Shown here one piece after another: positions 7,250 to 16,395 of a stretch of 26,469 nt of DNA. Source of the DNA: JALZAA01 sp046724435 (GTDB lineage: Bacteria > Actinomycetota > Acidimicrobiia > IMCC26256 > JACDBD01); NCBI GenBank assembly GCA_046724435.1, contig JBKOWN010000174.1:1-26469 (forward strand). Direction: 5' to 3'. Position 1 is the stretch's first letter, and every line of letters begins with the position of its first letter. The translations under genes and the position numbers were made by a program. The notes under the pieces were generated by a model, which worked only from the letters and a program-made list of their open reading frames with translations, was not told the origin of the DNA and did not search any database.

Positions 7250-10032
7250 CGGACCAGCCGATGAGCCAGTGGCCGTCGGCGTGGGAGTACGTGCTCCCAG
7301 TGCGCCCCGGTCCCGACGAGGTCACGATCACGGTCGACGGCCGCGAGGTGCGGGTCCCGAACGGTGAGTTGCTGATCAAGGCGGCCCAGGAGCACGGCAC
7401 CTACATCCCGCGCTTCTGCTGGCACGACCGCATGAAGCCCGTCGGCATGTGCCGCATGTGCCTGGTCGAGGTCGAGGGGCTACGCGGGCTCCAGATCGCG
7501 TGCGCGACGCCGGTGTACGACGGCATGGTCGTGCATACGCAGAAGGACAACGTCCGCAAGGCCCAGGACGGCGTGCTCGAGTTCCTGCTCATCAACCATC
7601 CGCTCGACTGCCCGGTCTGCGACCGCGGCGGCGAGTGCCCGCTCCAGGACCAGACGCTGGCGTTCGGCCCGGGCGAGTCGCGCTACGTCGAAGAGAAGCG
7701 CCATTTCGAGAAGCCGATCCCGATCAGCGACCTCGTGCTGCTCGACCGCGAGCGGTGCATCCAGTGCGGGCGGTGCACGCGATTCGCCGCCGAGATCGCC
7801 GGCGACCCGCTGATCGACTTCGGCGGCCGCGGCGAGCTCACCGAGGTCATCACGTATCCCGAGGACCCGTTCACGTCGTACTTCTCGGGAAACACCGTGC
7901 AGATCTGTCCGGTCGGTGCGCTGACCGCCAAGCCGTACCGGTTCGCCGCCCGGCCGTGGGACCTGACGACGTCCGAGACGTCCTGCGTGACGTGTGCGGT
8001 GCAGTGCCGCGCCGCGGTGCAGTCGTCGTCCAACCGCCTCGTCCGCCTGCTCGGAGTCGACTCGGACCCGGTGAACCAGGGCTGGCTGTGCGACAAGGGC
8101 CGGTACGGGTACGAGTGGGTGCACGCCGAGGACCGAGTGCGGGTGCCGATGGTGCGCGAGCAGGGCGACCTGGTCGAGGCGTCGTGGCCGGAGGCGCTCG
8201 ACGCCGCCGCCGCCGGTCTGCGCAAGGCCCTCGACGTGCACGGTCCCGAGGGAGTCGCCGTGCTCGGCGGCGGGCGCGGCACCAACGAGGACGCCTACGC
8301 CTGGTCACGATTCGCCAAGGGTGTCCTCGGCACCGACAACGTCGACGCCCAACTCGGTGATGGGCTGCCGGCCGACGTCGTGCTCGGTCTCCCGCGGGCG
8401 ACGATCGCCGATTGCGATCGTGCCGCCGCGGTCGTGCTCCTCGCGCCCGACCTCAAGGAGGAGCTGCCGGTCCTCTTCCTTCGGGTCCGGGAAGCGGCCG
8501 AGGAGCTCGGCGTCCCGCTGATCGACGTCGCGCCGTGCGATCACGGGCTCACGTCGTACGCGGATGCCGTCGTCCGCTACGTCCCCGGCGAGGTGCACGA
8601 CGTCGTCGCGAACCTCGTCCGGTCGTTCGACGGCGACCTCACCGGCGACGACCAAATCGACCGGGCCGGCGCCGCGCTCTCGGGCCGGGACGGCGACGTT
8701 GTGGTGATCCTCGGTCGGCCGTCGCTCGCCGAGGCTCCCGACTCGGTGGTGCGTGCCGCCGCGTTGCTCGCGGCACGCCCCGGCACGCGGTTCCTCTCTG
8801 CGCTCCGCCGTTCGAACGTGCACGGTGCCCTCGATCTCGGCCTCGTGCCCGGCTTCCTGCCCGGGCGCGTCACGCTCGAAGCCGGCCGCGGCCGATTCGC
8901 CGACGCGTGGGGCGCGGTGCCGGAGCGCCGGGGCCTGGACGCGTCGGGGATCCTCCAGGCCGCCGTTGACGGACAGCTGCATGGGCTCGTGCTGCTCGAT
9001 GCCGACCCCATCGCCGACTTCCCAGACCGCCGTCTTGCCCGCGACGCGATCGCCAACGTCGACTTCGTGGTCGCGTGCGACGCCTTCCTCACCGAAAGCA
9101 CCCGGGCGGCGAACGTGTTCCTTCCCGTCACCGTGTGGGCCGAGAAGCCCGGCACGGCGAGCAACATCGAGGGGCGGGCCCAGCGACTCTCGCAACAGAT
9201 CTCGCCCGAGGGCACTGTGATGTCGGACTGGCGCATCGCCGTCGAGCTCGCGGCACGTTTCGACGCCGATTTCGACCTCGAGACGGTGCCCGAGGTGCAG
9301 GACGAGATCGCCCGCCTCGCGCCCGCCTTCGCCGGCGTCGACGCCGCTCTGATCCGGCGCGCCAGGGACGGCGTCGTCCTGCCGCTCGGCGACCACCACG
9401 ACGAGCTCGTCCTCGACGCCGCCGGCCCACCGCTCACGGACGCGTCGTGGGAGCCGATCCGGCCGGGGACGATCGCTTCCGAGGAGGCGCTCACGTCGCA
9501 CGTCGGCACCGGCGTGGTCGAGTCCACCGGGACGGGGTCGACCACGACCGTGAAACCGGGCTTGACCGAGGTCGAGGGCCCGGCCGGGTCACGCGCCGAG
9601 GCGGACGCGCTCGGCAGCGCGGCGCGCGATGCGGTCGCGGCCGGCCCGCCGTTGCACGAGTGGGACCGGGCCACGGGACGGGCGCCCGCCGCAGCTCGCG
9701 ACGCGTACGCGCTCCGGCTGGTGTCGGGTCGGAAGCTCTACGACGCCGGACGCGTGAGCGCGGCGTCGCCGTCGCTGGCGCCGCTCGCGGCGCGTGCCAC
9801 GCTGCTCGTCCATCCGAGCGATCGCGATCGGATCGGCATCGGCGACGGCGACGAGGTGGAGGCGACCACCGGACGCGGGTCGGTTGTGCTGCCGGTGCGC
9901 GCCGCTCCCGGCATTCCGCGCGGCATCGCGTACCTCAGCTTCAACCAGCCCGGGCCCGGCGCGAGCGACCTGATCGATGCCACCGCCGCCGTGACGGACG
10001 TCCGATTGGAGACCGCGGAGAAGAGATCGTGA
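7246..10032 (+). CDS. nuoG: NADH-quinone oxidoreductase subunit G, multi-cluster electron wire
   Basis: This 928-residue subunit carries the Fe-S chain from NuoF towards NuoI. The N-terminal 2Fe-2S domain has C58-x10-C69-x2-C72-x13-C86. The His-ligated cluster N5 has H118-x3-C122-x2-C125-x5-C131. Cluster N4 has C171, C174, C177 and C221. The optional off-pathway cluster N7 motif is complete: C247-x2-C250-x3-C254-x27-C282. A molybdopterin-oxidoreductase-like domain without a visible cofactor cysteine follows. An about 80-residue Thr/Gly/Ala-rich linker leads to a C-terminal dinucleotide-binding-like barrel (about 820-928). ATG at 7246 overlaps the nuoF stop (ATGA). The N-terminal M-S-Q-W-P-S-A-W leader of about 25 residues before the first ferredoxin strand is unusual but in frame. 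Confidence 0.97.
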   Translation: MTDQPMSQWPSAWEYVLPVRPGPDEVTITVDGREVRVPNGELLIKAAQEHGTYIPRFCWHDRMKPVGMCRMCLVEVEGLRGLQIACATPVYDGMVVHTQKDNVRKAQDGVLEFLLINHPLDCPVCDRGGECPLQDQTLAFGPGESRYVEEKRHFEKPIPISDLVLLDRERCIQCGRCTRFAAEIAGDPLIDFGGRGELTEVITYPEDPFTSYFSGNTVQICPVGALTAKPYRFAARPWDLTTSETSCVTCAVQCRAAVQSSSNRLVRLLGVDSDPVNQGWLCDKGRYGYEWVHAEDRVRVPMVREQGDLVEASWPEALDAAAAGLRKALDVHGPEGVAVLGGGRGTNEDAYAWSRFAKGVLGTDNVDAQLGDGLPADVVLGLPRATIADCDRAAAVVLLAPDLKEELPVLFLRVREAAEELGVPLIDVAPCDHGLTSYADAVVRYVPGEVHDVVANLVRSFDGDLTGDDQIDRAGAALSGRDGDVVVILGRPSLAEAPDSVVRAAALLAARPGTRFLSALRRSNVHGALDLGLVPGFLPGRVTLEAGRGRFADAWGAVPERRGLDASGILQAAVDGQLHGLVLLDADPIADFPDRRLARDAIANVDFVVACDAFLTESTRAANVFLPVTVWAEKPGTASNIEGRAQRLSQQISPEGTVMSDWRIAVELAARFDADFDLETVPEVQDEIARLAPAFAGVDAALIRRARDGVVLPLGDHHDELVLDAAGPPLTDASWEPIRPGTIASEEALTSHVGTGVVESTGTGSTTTVKPGLTEVEGPAGSRAEADALGSAARDAVAAGPPLHEWDRATGRAPAAARDAYALRLVSGRKLYDAGRVSAASPSLAPLAARATLLVHPSDRDRIGIGDGDEVEATTGRGSVVLPVRAAPGIPRGIAYLSFNQPGPGASDLIDATAAVTDVRLETAEKRS

Positions 10033-11234
10033 CGTTCGTCGACCCGCTCCTCCGCGGTGACATCGACCTCACCGTCGTGCTGATCGTCATCGGCAAGACG
10101 ATCGTCACGTTCGCGCTGCTCCTGATCGCCGTCCTCTTCTACATCTGGTTCCTGCGCAAGATCATCGCCGACATGCAGAACCGGATTGGGCCCGACAACG
10201 CGGGGCCGTTCGGGATCTTCCAGACGGTCGCCGACGGCATCAAGCTGTTCTTCAAGGAACAGTCCATCCCGCAGACCGCCGACAAGCGTGTGTTCCTGGC
10301 CGCGCCGTACCTGTCGATCCTCCCGGCGTTCCTCGCCTTCGCCATCGTGCCCGTCGGCGGCGTGGTCAGCGTCGCCGGCCACAAGACGTTCCTGCAGCTC
10401 GCCGAGCTGCCCGTCGGCGTGCTGTGGCTCCTCGCCATGTCGGGGCTCGGGCTGTACGGCGTGTTGCTGGCGGGCTGGTCGTCGGGCTCGAAGTACCCGC
10501 TGCTCGGGTCGGTGCGGGCGTCGGCGCAGCTCCTCAGCTACGAGGCCGCGTTCAGCCTGGCGGTCGTCGGCGCGCTGATCCAGTCGGGGACCCTCTCGAC
10601 GCGCGGGATCGTGGAGGGACAGGCGTGGACCGGCAACATCCTCGACGGGCTCGGCGCGTGGTACGTGCGGCCGGCGATCGTCGCGTTCGTGATCTTCCTC
10701 ATCGCCGCCATCGCCGAGACCCAACACCCGCCGTTCGACCTGGCCGAGGCGGAACAGGAGCTGGTCGGCGGGTTCCACACCGAGTACACCGGCATCCGCT
10801 TCGCGATCTTCTACCTCGCCGAGTTCATGAACGTCATCACGATGAGCGCGATCGCGGTGACGCTGTTCCTCGGTGGTCCTGCCGGCCCCAAGCTCGGTTT
10901 CCTCGACGCGACGAGCACGATCAACGTGTGGGTGATGCCAGTCTTCTGGTTCATGCTCAAGCTTCTCGTACTCCTGTACGGGACGGTCCTGATACGCGCC
11001 TCGCTTCCTCGCATGCGCTACGACAAGTTGATGGACCTCGGCTGGAAGTACCTGATCGAGATCGCGTTCCTCTGGCTGATGGTCTCGGGCGTCGTCGTGA
11101 TCGGACGCCAGGAGGGCTGGAACCTCTGGATCGTCGTGCCCGCGGCCGCCGTGGGCGCCGTCCTCGTCTATCTCGTGCTCTACGCGTCGATCGCGAAGCC
11201 GGGCGAGCTCGAAGAGCAGGAGCAGATCCGCTGA
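10029..11234 (+). CDS. nuoH: NADH-quinone oxidoreductase subunit H (operon 1)
   Basis: NuoH anchors the hydrophilic arm and forms the membrane side of the quinone tunnel and the start of the proton channel. The 401-residue protein has about eight to nine hydrophobic segments. The first loop reads M49-Q-N-R-I-G-P-D-N-A-G-P-F-G, close to the family's R-x-G-P-N-R-x-G-P. The later acidic loop A-E240-A-E242-Q-E244-L-V-G-G with H-T-E-Y-T-G carries the expected glutamates. GTG at 10029 overlaps the nuoG stop (GTGA) and has GGAGAAGAG upstream. The C-terminal tail ends in a run of Glu and Gln. The stop overlaps nuoI (TGATG). Confidence 0.96.
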   Translation: MTFVDPLLRGDIDLTVVLIVIGKTIVTFALLLIAVLFYIWFLRKIIADMQNRIGPDNAGPFGIFQTVADGIKLFFKEQSIPQTADKRVFLAAPYLSILPAFLAFAIVPVGGVVSVAGHKTFLQLAELPVGVLWLLAMSGLGLYGVLLAGWSSGSKYPLLGSVRASAQLLSYEAAFSLAVVGALIQSGTLSTRGIVEGQAWTGNILDGLGAWYVRPAIVAFVIFLIAAIAETQHPPFDLAEAEQELVGGFHTEYTGIRFAIFYLAEFMNVITMSAIAVTLFLGGPAGPKLGFLDATSTINVWVMPVFWFMLKLLVLLYGTVLIRASLPRMRYDKLMDLGWKYLIEIAFLWLMVSGVVVIGRQEGWNLWIVVPAAAVGAVLVYLVLYASIAKPGELEEQEQIR

Positions 11235-11830
11235 TGGGCGTGCTCGACTTCCTCCGCGGCTTCACCGTCCCGCTCCGGCAGGTCTTCCGGCCCAAGCTCA
11301 CGGACTTCTACCCGAAGGAGAAGAGCCCGAAGCCCGAGCGACTGCACGGCCGGCACGTCCTCAACCGCTACGAGGACGGGATGGAGAAATGCATCGGCTG
11401 CGAGCTGTGCGCGGGGGTGTGCCCGGCGCGGTGCATCTACGTGCGCGGTGCCGACAACCCGCCCGACGCCCCTGTCGCTCCCGGGGAGCGCTACGGGTTC
11501 GTGTACGAGATCAACTACCTCCGCTGCATCCACTGCGACATGTGCGTGGAGGCGTGCCCGACCGAGGCCATCACCGAGACGAAGCAGTTCGAGTTCGCGT
11601 TCACGAATCGCGACGACGCGATCTACACGAAGGACGAGTTGCTCGTGGACGACGAGGGCCACGCCCGCCGGCTGCCCTGGGAGCTGTGGCTCGGCAGCGA
11701 GGACGACGACACGAGCGGCTGGATGCGGGCGACGTCCCCGTCGGGCGACGCCGACTACGAGGGGAAGGTCGGCTGGTCGGCCGAGCTCGGGTACGGGATC
11801 CGGCCCGCCGAGAAAGGCCAGAGCGGGTGA
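11234..11830 (+). CDS. nuoI: NADH-quinone oxidoreductase subunit I, two 4Fe-4S clusters (operon 1)
   Basis: NuoI carries clusters N6a and N6b, which connect NuoG to N2 in NuoB. Two complete ferredoxin motifs are seen: C53-x2-C56-x2-C59-x3-C63-P with C67 nearby, and C98-x2-C101-x2-C104-x3-C108-P. The amphipathic N-terminus (L-D-F-L-R-G-F and the R-H-x-L-N-R-Y segment) docks on the membrane arm in known structures. The C-terminal about 70 residues, with W-E-L-W and an acidic stretch, extend beyond a minimal ferredoxin and make it 198 residues. The start ATG overlaps the nuoH stop and the end overlaps nuoJ (GTGA). Confidence 0.97.
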   Translation: MGVLDFLRGFTVPLRQVFRPKLTDFYPKEKSPKPERLHGRHVLNRYEDGMEKCIGCELCAGVCPARCIYVRGADNPPDAPVAPGERYGFVYEINYLRCIHCDMCVEACPTEAITETKQFEFAFTNRDDAIYTKDELLVDDEGHARRLPWELWLGSEDDDTSGWMRATSPSGDADYEGKVGWSAELGYGIRPAEKGQSG

Positions 11831-12489
11831 CCGTCGAGGCGGTCATCTTCTTCGTCGCCGCCGCGCTCGCGCTCGGTGGCGCCGCCGGTGTCGTCCTGGC
11901 GCGCAACCCCGTCCATTGCGCGCTCCTGCTGGTGGTGACGCTGGTCGCGGTGGCGATCTTCTTCCTGCTCCAAGAGGCGCAGCTGGTCGCCGCGGTGCAG
12001 ATCATCGTGTACGCAGGTGCCATCGTCGTGCTGTTCCTGTTCGTGATCATGTTGCTCGGTGTCGACCGGGAGGAATCGCTCCGGGATCCGATCCCTTACC
12101 AGCGGCCGGCCGCGGTGGCGCTGGGCGCGATCCTGCTCGGCGAGATCTTCGTGCTCGCCGGGCGTACGTGGGCGACGGGTGCGCCGTCAGCGCGTGGGTC
12201 GGTGCGGGGTCGGGTGGACGGCCAGGACCTCGGCAACGTCCAGCGCGTGGCCCGCATACTGTTCACCGACTTCCTGTGGGCGTTCGAGCTCACGGCCGTC
12301 CTGCTCGTGATCGCGGTCGTCGGCGCGGTCGTGCTCGCCCGGCGCAGCGGCCAGCGCGCGCAGCTCGACGAGCACGAGCAAGCCATCGAAGAGCAGATCA
12401 CCGAAGCCGAGCTGAGCGAGGCGACCGAGAACGGTGCGTACCTCAGCCGCGCTGACCGCGCTTCGGATACGCACGAAGTGACCCCATGA
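11827..12489 (+). CDS. nuoJ: NADH-quinone oxidoreductase subunit J (operon 1)
   Basis: NuoJ is a membrane subunit between NuoH and the antiporter-like subunits. Hydrophobic segments fit five helices. The signature I-V-Y-A-G-A-I-V-V-L-F-L-F-V-I-M-L of helix 3 is present; its Tyr lies near the pi-bulge that flips between states in structures of other species. The 220-residue length is normal, ending in a charged Glu-rich cytoplasmic tail of about 45 residues. GTG at 11827 overlaps the nuoI stop (GTGA), and the gene end overlaps nuoK (ATGA). Confidence 0.95.
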   Translation: MTVEAVIFFVAAALALGGAAGVVLARNPVHCALLLVVTLVAVAIFFLLQEAQLVAAVQIIVYAGAIVVLFLFVIMLLGVDREESLRDPIPYQRPAAVALGAILLGEIFVLAGRTWATGAPSARGSVRGRVDGQDLGNVQRVARILFTDFLWAFELTAVLLVIAVVGAVVLARRSGQRAQLDEHEQAIEEQITEAELSEATENGAYLSRADRASDTHEVTP

Positions 12490-12806
12490 GCCTCGCCGCC
12501 CTCGACATCACCTCGAACTACTACCTCGTCGTCGGCGCCTTGATGTTCACGATCGGAGCCGTCGGGCTGTTGCTACGGCGCAACGTGCTGGTGATGTTCA
12601 TGTGCGTCGAGCTCATGCTCAACGCCGCCAACCTCACCTTCGTGACGTTCTCCCGCGCGCTGAACGACATCGGCGGCCAGGTCATCGTCTTCTTCACCCT
12701 CGTGGTGGCGGCGGCCGAGGTGGCGGTCGGGCTCGCGATCATCGTCGCCATCTTCCGGCGCCGGCGGGGCGCCACCGCCGACGACGTCCGGCTGCTGAAG
12801 GGCTGA
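12486..12806 (+). CDS. nuoK: NADH-quinone oxidoreductase subunit K (operon 1)
   Basis: NuoK is a three-helix proton-path subunit related to MrpC. At 106 residues it has the family's two buried glutamates: E42 in C-V-E-L-M-L-N-A-A-N and E78 in A-A-A-E-V-A-V-G-L-A-I. These correspond to E. coli E36 and E72. ATG at 12486 overlaps the nuoJ stop (ATGA). nuoL follows after 2 nt. Confidence 0.97.
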   Translation: MSLAALDITSNYYLVVGALMFTIGAVGLLLRRNVLVMFMCVELMLNAANLTFVTFSRALNDIGGQVIVFFTLVVAAAEVAVGLAIIVAIFRRRRGATADDVRLLKG

Positions 12807-12808
12807 GC

Positions 12809-14809
12809 GTGGAAGCCCGCGACCTGCTCGATCTCGTCTGGATCGTCCCTGCGCTGCCGTTGTTCGGGGCCGCGATCCTGTTGCTGTTCGGGCGACGCCT
12901 CGGCGAGCCCAAGGCCGGGTGGCTCGCCACCGGCTTGATGGCGCTCTCGTTCGCGTGGTCGGTGGTCATGCTGCTCGCCCTGCGAGACATCGAGCCGCGC
13001 ACGCACACCGTCGACCTCTTCACGTGGTTCCCGACGGGCGGGCTCCAGGTGAAGATGGGGTTCCTAGCCGATCCTCTCTCGATCACGTTCATCCTGTTCG
13101 TCACCGGCGTCGGAACCCTCATCCACCTCTATTCCATCGGCTACATGCACGGCGACGAGAACTTCGGTCGCTACTTCGCGTTCATGAACCTGTTCTGCGC
13201 GTCGATGCTCGTCCTCGTGCTCGGGTCGAGCTTCCTGGTGACGTTCCTCGGCTGGGAGGGCGTCGGCCTCTGCTCGTACCTGCTGATCTCGTTCTGGTTC
13301 CAGCGCAACTCGGCCGCGGTCGCCGGCAAGAAGGCCTTCGTCACCACGCGCGTCGGCGACTTCGGGTTCATGATCGCGATGTTCCTGATCTTCTCCGAGC
13401 TCGGCTCGTTGGACTACAGCGCCATGAACGCCGGCGCCGCCAAGCTCGCCGCCGGCACGGCCACCGCCATCTCGCTTCTCCTGTTCATGGGCGCGGTAGG
13501 GAAGAGCGCGCAGTTCCCGCTCCACGTCTGGCTCCCCGACGCCATGGAAGGCCCGACCCCGGTGTCGGCCCTGATCCACGCGGCGACGATGGTGACGGCG
13601 GGCGTGTTCCTCGTGGCGCGCGCGAACCCGTTCTTCGAGGCGAGCGGCGGCTCGGCGCTGACGGTGGTCGCGATCATCGGCGCCGTGACCGCGTTCTTGG
13701 CGGCGACAGTCGCGCTCATCCAGGTCGACATCAAACGCATGCTGGCGTACTCGACGATCAGTCAACTCGGCTTCATGTTCCTCGCTCTCGGCGTGCGCGC
13801 CTACGCCGCTGCGATCTTCCTGGTCGTCGCGCACGCGTTCTACAAGGCGACACTGTTCCTCGGCGCCGGCTCGGTCATTCACAGCGGCGCTGACAACCAG
13901 GACATGCGGACGATGGGCGGGCTCCGCAAATACATGCCGTACACCGCTCTCGGCTTCATCATCGCCTGGCTCGCGATCGCGGGTGTCCCCCCCTTGGCCG
14001 GGTTCTGGGCCAAGGACGAGGTGCTCGCGCGCGTGTACTTCGCCGGCGACTACGGCGTTTGGGTCGTCGGGACGGCCGCCGCCCTGCTCACCGCCTTCTA
14101 CATGACCCGCGCCACCTGGCTCGTGTTCTTCGGCAACGAGCGCTTCCACGCCGCAGAGCCGGCGGAAGACCCCGAGGAGCACGGCTTCTCGCTCGAGTCC
14201 CCGACCGTGCCCGCATACGTGCCGCCCAAGCCGCCGCGCCTGACGCACCCGCCCCACGAGTCACCGGTCACGATGACCTTCCCGGTCGTGGCGCTGGCCG
14301 GGTTGGCGGCCATCGGCGGGATCCTGAGCCTGCCGTTCAAGGGCGTCGAGTTCCTTACCGACTGGCTCGACCCCGTGTTCGCCGACGCGTTGAAGATCGA
14401 TGTCACTTCGTTCGCCGCCGCGACGACGTTGGACGGGATCTCGGTGATCTTCGCGATCGTCGGCCTGGCGCTCGCGGTTCGCCTCTATCGCCGGGGCATC
14501 CCGTCGCCGGAGGGCGACCCCCTCCCGGCGCAGCTCGGGCTCGCCGGCCGGTTGTTCCAGCATGCGTACTACTTCGACGAGATCATCGCGAACATCGTCC
14601 GGGGCCCCGTGTACCGGTTCGCCGACTGGCTGAACCGCGGCTTCGACCTCGGGATCATCGACGGCGCCGTCAACGGCGTCGCCACGCTCGTGCGCGACAC
14701 CGGGGGCCGCCTCCGGCGCGTCCAGACCGGTCTCGTGCGCAACTACGCCCTCGGCGTCGTGCTGGGCGCCGTCGCCCTGCTCGTGTTCCTCGCGGTCAGG
14801 GCGGGCTGA
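12809..14809 (+). CDS. nuoL: NADH-quinone oxidoreductase subunit L (operon 1), distal antiporter-like pump
   Basis: NuoL is the distal Mrp-type antiporter-like subunit with a long lateral helix. Key residues are in place: helix 5 Glu in G-W-E150-G-V-G, helix 7 Lys in G-K232-S-A-Q-F-P-L-H, the helix 8 region L-I-H-A-A-T-M-V, and helix 12 Lys in F-W-A-K402-D-E. The 666 residues include a polar Pro/Glu-rich loop around residues 450-485 and a C-terminal amphipathic stretch (D-E-I-I-A-N-I-V-R-G-P-V) that fits the lateral helix before the final membrane helix. The start is GTG at 12809, 2 nt after the nuoK stop, with GAAGGG upstream; no ATG lies nearby. The stop overlaps nuoM (TGATG). Confidence 0.96.
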   Translation: MEARDLLDLVWIVPALPLFGAAILLLFGRRLGEPKAGWLATGLMALSFAWSVVMLLALRDIEPRTHTVDLFTWFPTGGLQVKMGFLADPLSITFILFVTGVGTLIHLYSIGYMHGDENFGRYFAFMNLFCASMLVLVLGSSFLVTFLGWEGVGLCSYLLISFWFQRNSAAVAGKKAFVTTRVGDFGFMIAMFLIFSELGSLDYSAMNAGAAKLAAGTATAISLLLFMGAVGKSAQFPLHVWLPDAMEGPTPVSALIHAATMVTAGVFLVARANPFFEASGGSALTVVAIIGAVTAFLAATVALIQVDIKRMLAYSTISQLGFMFLALGVRAYAAAIFLVVAHAFYKATLFLGAGSVIHSGADNQDMRTMGGLRKYMPYTALGFIIAWLAIAGVPPLAGFWAKDEVLARVYFAGDYGVWVVGTAAALLTAFYMTRATWLVFFGNERFHAAEPAEDPEEHGFSLESPTVPAYVPPKPPRLTHPPHESPVTMTFPVVALAGLAAIGGILSLPFKGVEFLTDWLDPVFADALKIDVTSFAAATTLDGISVIFAIVGLALAVRLYRRGIPSPEGDPLPAQLGLAGRLFQHAYYFDEIIANIVRGPVYRFADWLNRGFDLGIIDGAVNGVATLVRDTGGRLRRVQTGLVRNYALGVVLGAVALLVFLAVRAG

Positions 14810-16395
14810 TGCCCGACGCCGGGTTCCCGCTCCTCACGTTCATCATCTTCACGCCGCTCGCCGGCGCGGTGCTGGTCGCCGTGTTGCCGCGGCGGCGCCC
14901 CGAGGTCGTGCGCGCGGTCGGGTACATGGCCACCGCCGCGACGTTGGGGTTCGTCGGATACCTCCTGTACAGCTTCGACACGAGCGCCTCCGGCTACCAG
15001 CTCGTCGAGAACCACCCGTGGATCGACACGCTCGGTGTCCGCTACCTCGTCGGCGTCGACGGCATCAGCCTGTTCATGGTCGCTCTCACGGCGCTGCTCT
15101 TCCCGATCGGGCTCCTCGCGTCCCAGACGATCAGCGAGCGCCTGAAGTCGTACACGATGTGGATGCTGGTGCTGGAGTCCGCCCTGCTCGGCGTGTTCCT
15201 CAGCCTCGACCTCATCCTCTTCTTCGTGTTCTTCGAGATCGTGCTGGTGCCGATGTACTTCATCATCGCCGGGTGGGGTCACGGCCGGCGGGTGTACGCG
15301 GCGCTCAAGTTCTACCTGTACACCGCGCTCGGGTCCGCCTTCCTGCTCGTCGGGCTGCTCACCCTCGCGTTCCTGCACGGCCAAGACCACGCGCTCACGT
15401 TCGACGTGCGCACGCTGACCGCATGGGCGCCCGGCGGGCTGTCGGACGGCACTGCCAAGCTGCTGTTCCTCGCGTTCTTCGCCGCGTTCGCGGTCAAGGT
15501 TCCGCTGTTCCCACTCCACACGTGGCTCCCCGACGCGCACACCGAGGCGCCGACGGCGGGGTCCGTGATCCTGGCCGGCGTGCTGCTGAAGATGGGCACC
15601 TACGGGTTCCTGCGCTTCTCGCTACCGCTCTTTCCCGACGCCAGCGTGTTCTTCGCGCCGATGCTGCTGGTGCTGGCCACGATCGGGATCATCTACGGTG
15701 CCATCGTCGCGGCGATGCAACCCAACCTGAAACGCCTGATCGCCTACTCGTCGGTCGCGCACCTCGGCTTCGTCGTGCTCGGGACCTTCGCCCTCACCAC
15801 GCAGGGCCTCGAGGGCGGCGTGTTCACCATGATCAGCCACGGCCTGACGACAGGTGCCCTGTTCCTCCTCGTCGGGTTCCTCTACGACCGGCGGCACACG
15901 TTCAGCATCTCCGACTTCGGCGGGCTCTGGAAGGCGGCGCCGATCTTCGGCGGGATCTTCCTGGCGGTCGCGTTCGCGTCGATCGGGCTGCCCGGGTTCT
16001 CGGGCTTCGTCGGCGAGTTCCTGGCGCTCATCGGGACGTTCATCGTGCACCGTCCCTATGCGGTGGTCTCGGCCGTCGGCGTGATCCTGGCCGCCGTCTA
16101 CTTGCTGTGGGCGTACCAGCGCGCGTTCACGGGGCCGCCCGATGGTGAGAACGCGACGCTGCGCGACCTCAAGGTGCGCGAGCTCACTGCGGTGGTCCCG
16201 TTGCTGGCGCTCAGTCTCTTCCTCGGCATCTACCCGAAGCCCGTGATCGACCGGGTCGAGCCGTCGGTGCGCCGCGTGATCTGCGGAGTCGAGCGCGGCA
16301 GCGACTATCGGGAGCCCGCGGTCGCGACTGGGAGGGCAGCCGTGAACCGTGACGACTGCGCGCGCATGAACGCAGGGGAGCTGGCGGGCCGGTGA
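14809..16395 (+). CDS. nuoM: NADH-quinone oxidoreductase subunit M (operon 1)
   Basis: NuoM is the middle antiporter-like proton pump. The catalytic set is intact: E143 in F-F-E-I-V-L-V-P-M (helix 5), K230 in A-V-K-V-P-L-F-P-L-H (helix 7), the L-L-K-M-G-T-Y-G helix 8 lysine, and E403 in F-V-G-E-F (helix 12, where NuoM uses Glu instead of Lys). At 528 residues it is slightly long. After the usual end near Y-P-K-P-V-I-D there is an extra polar tail of about 45 residues with two cysteines. ATG at 14809 overlaps the nuoL stop, and the end overlaps nuoN (GTGA). Confidence 0.96.
   Translation: MPDAGFPLLTFIIFTPLAGAVLVAVLPRRRPEVVRAVGYMATAATLGFVGYLLYSFDTSASGYQLVENHPWIDTLGVRYLVGVDGISLFMVALTALLFPIGLLASQTISERLKSYTMWMLVLESALLGVFLSLDLILFFVFFEIVLVPMYFIIAGWGHGRRVYAALKFYLYTALGSAFLLVGLLTLAFLHGQDHALTFDVRTLTAWAPGGLSDGTAKLLFLAFFAAFAVKVPLFPLHTWLPDAHTEAPTAGSVILAGVLLKMGTYGFLRFSLPLFPDASVFFAPMLLVLATIGIIYGAIVAAMQPNLKRLIAYSSVAHLGFVVLGTFALTTQGLEGGVFTMISHGLTTGALFLLVGFLYDRRHTFSISDFGGLWKAAPIFGGIFLAVAFASIGLPGFSGFVGEFLALIGTFIVHRPYAVVSAVGVILAAVYLLWAYQRAFTGPPDGENATLRDLKVRELTAVVPLLALSLFLGIYPKPVIDRVEPSVRRVICGVERGSDYREPAVATGRAAVNRDDCARMNAGELAGR

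Noticed and set aside
7246..10032. nuoG as a formate dehydrogenase or other molybdoenzyme
   Set aside because: It has the NuoG cluster set, including the His-ligated N5 motif, lies between nuoF and nuoH, and shows no visible Cys or Sec ligand for molybdenum.
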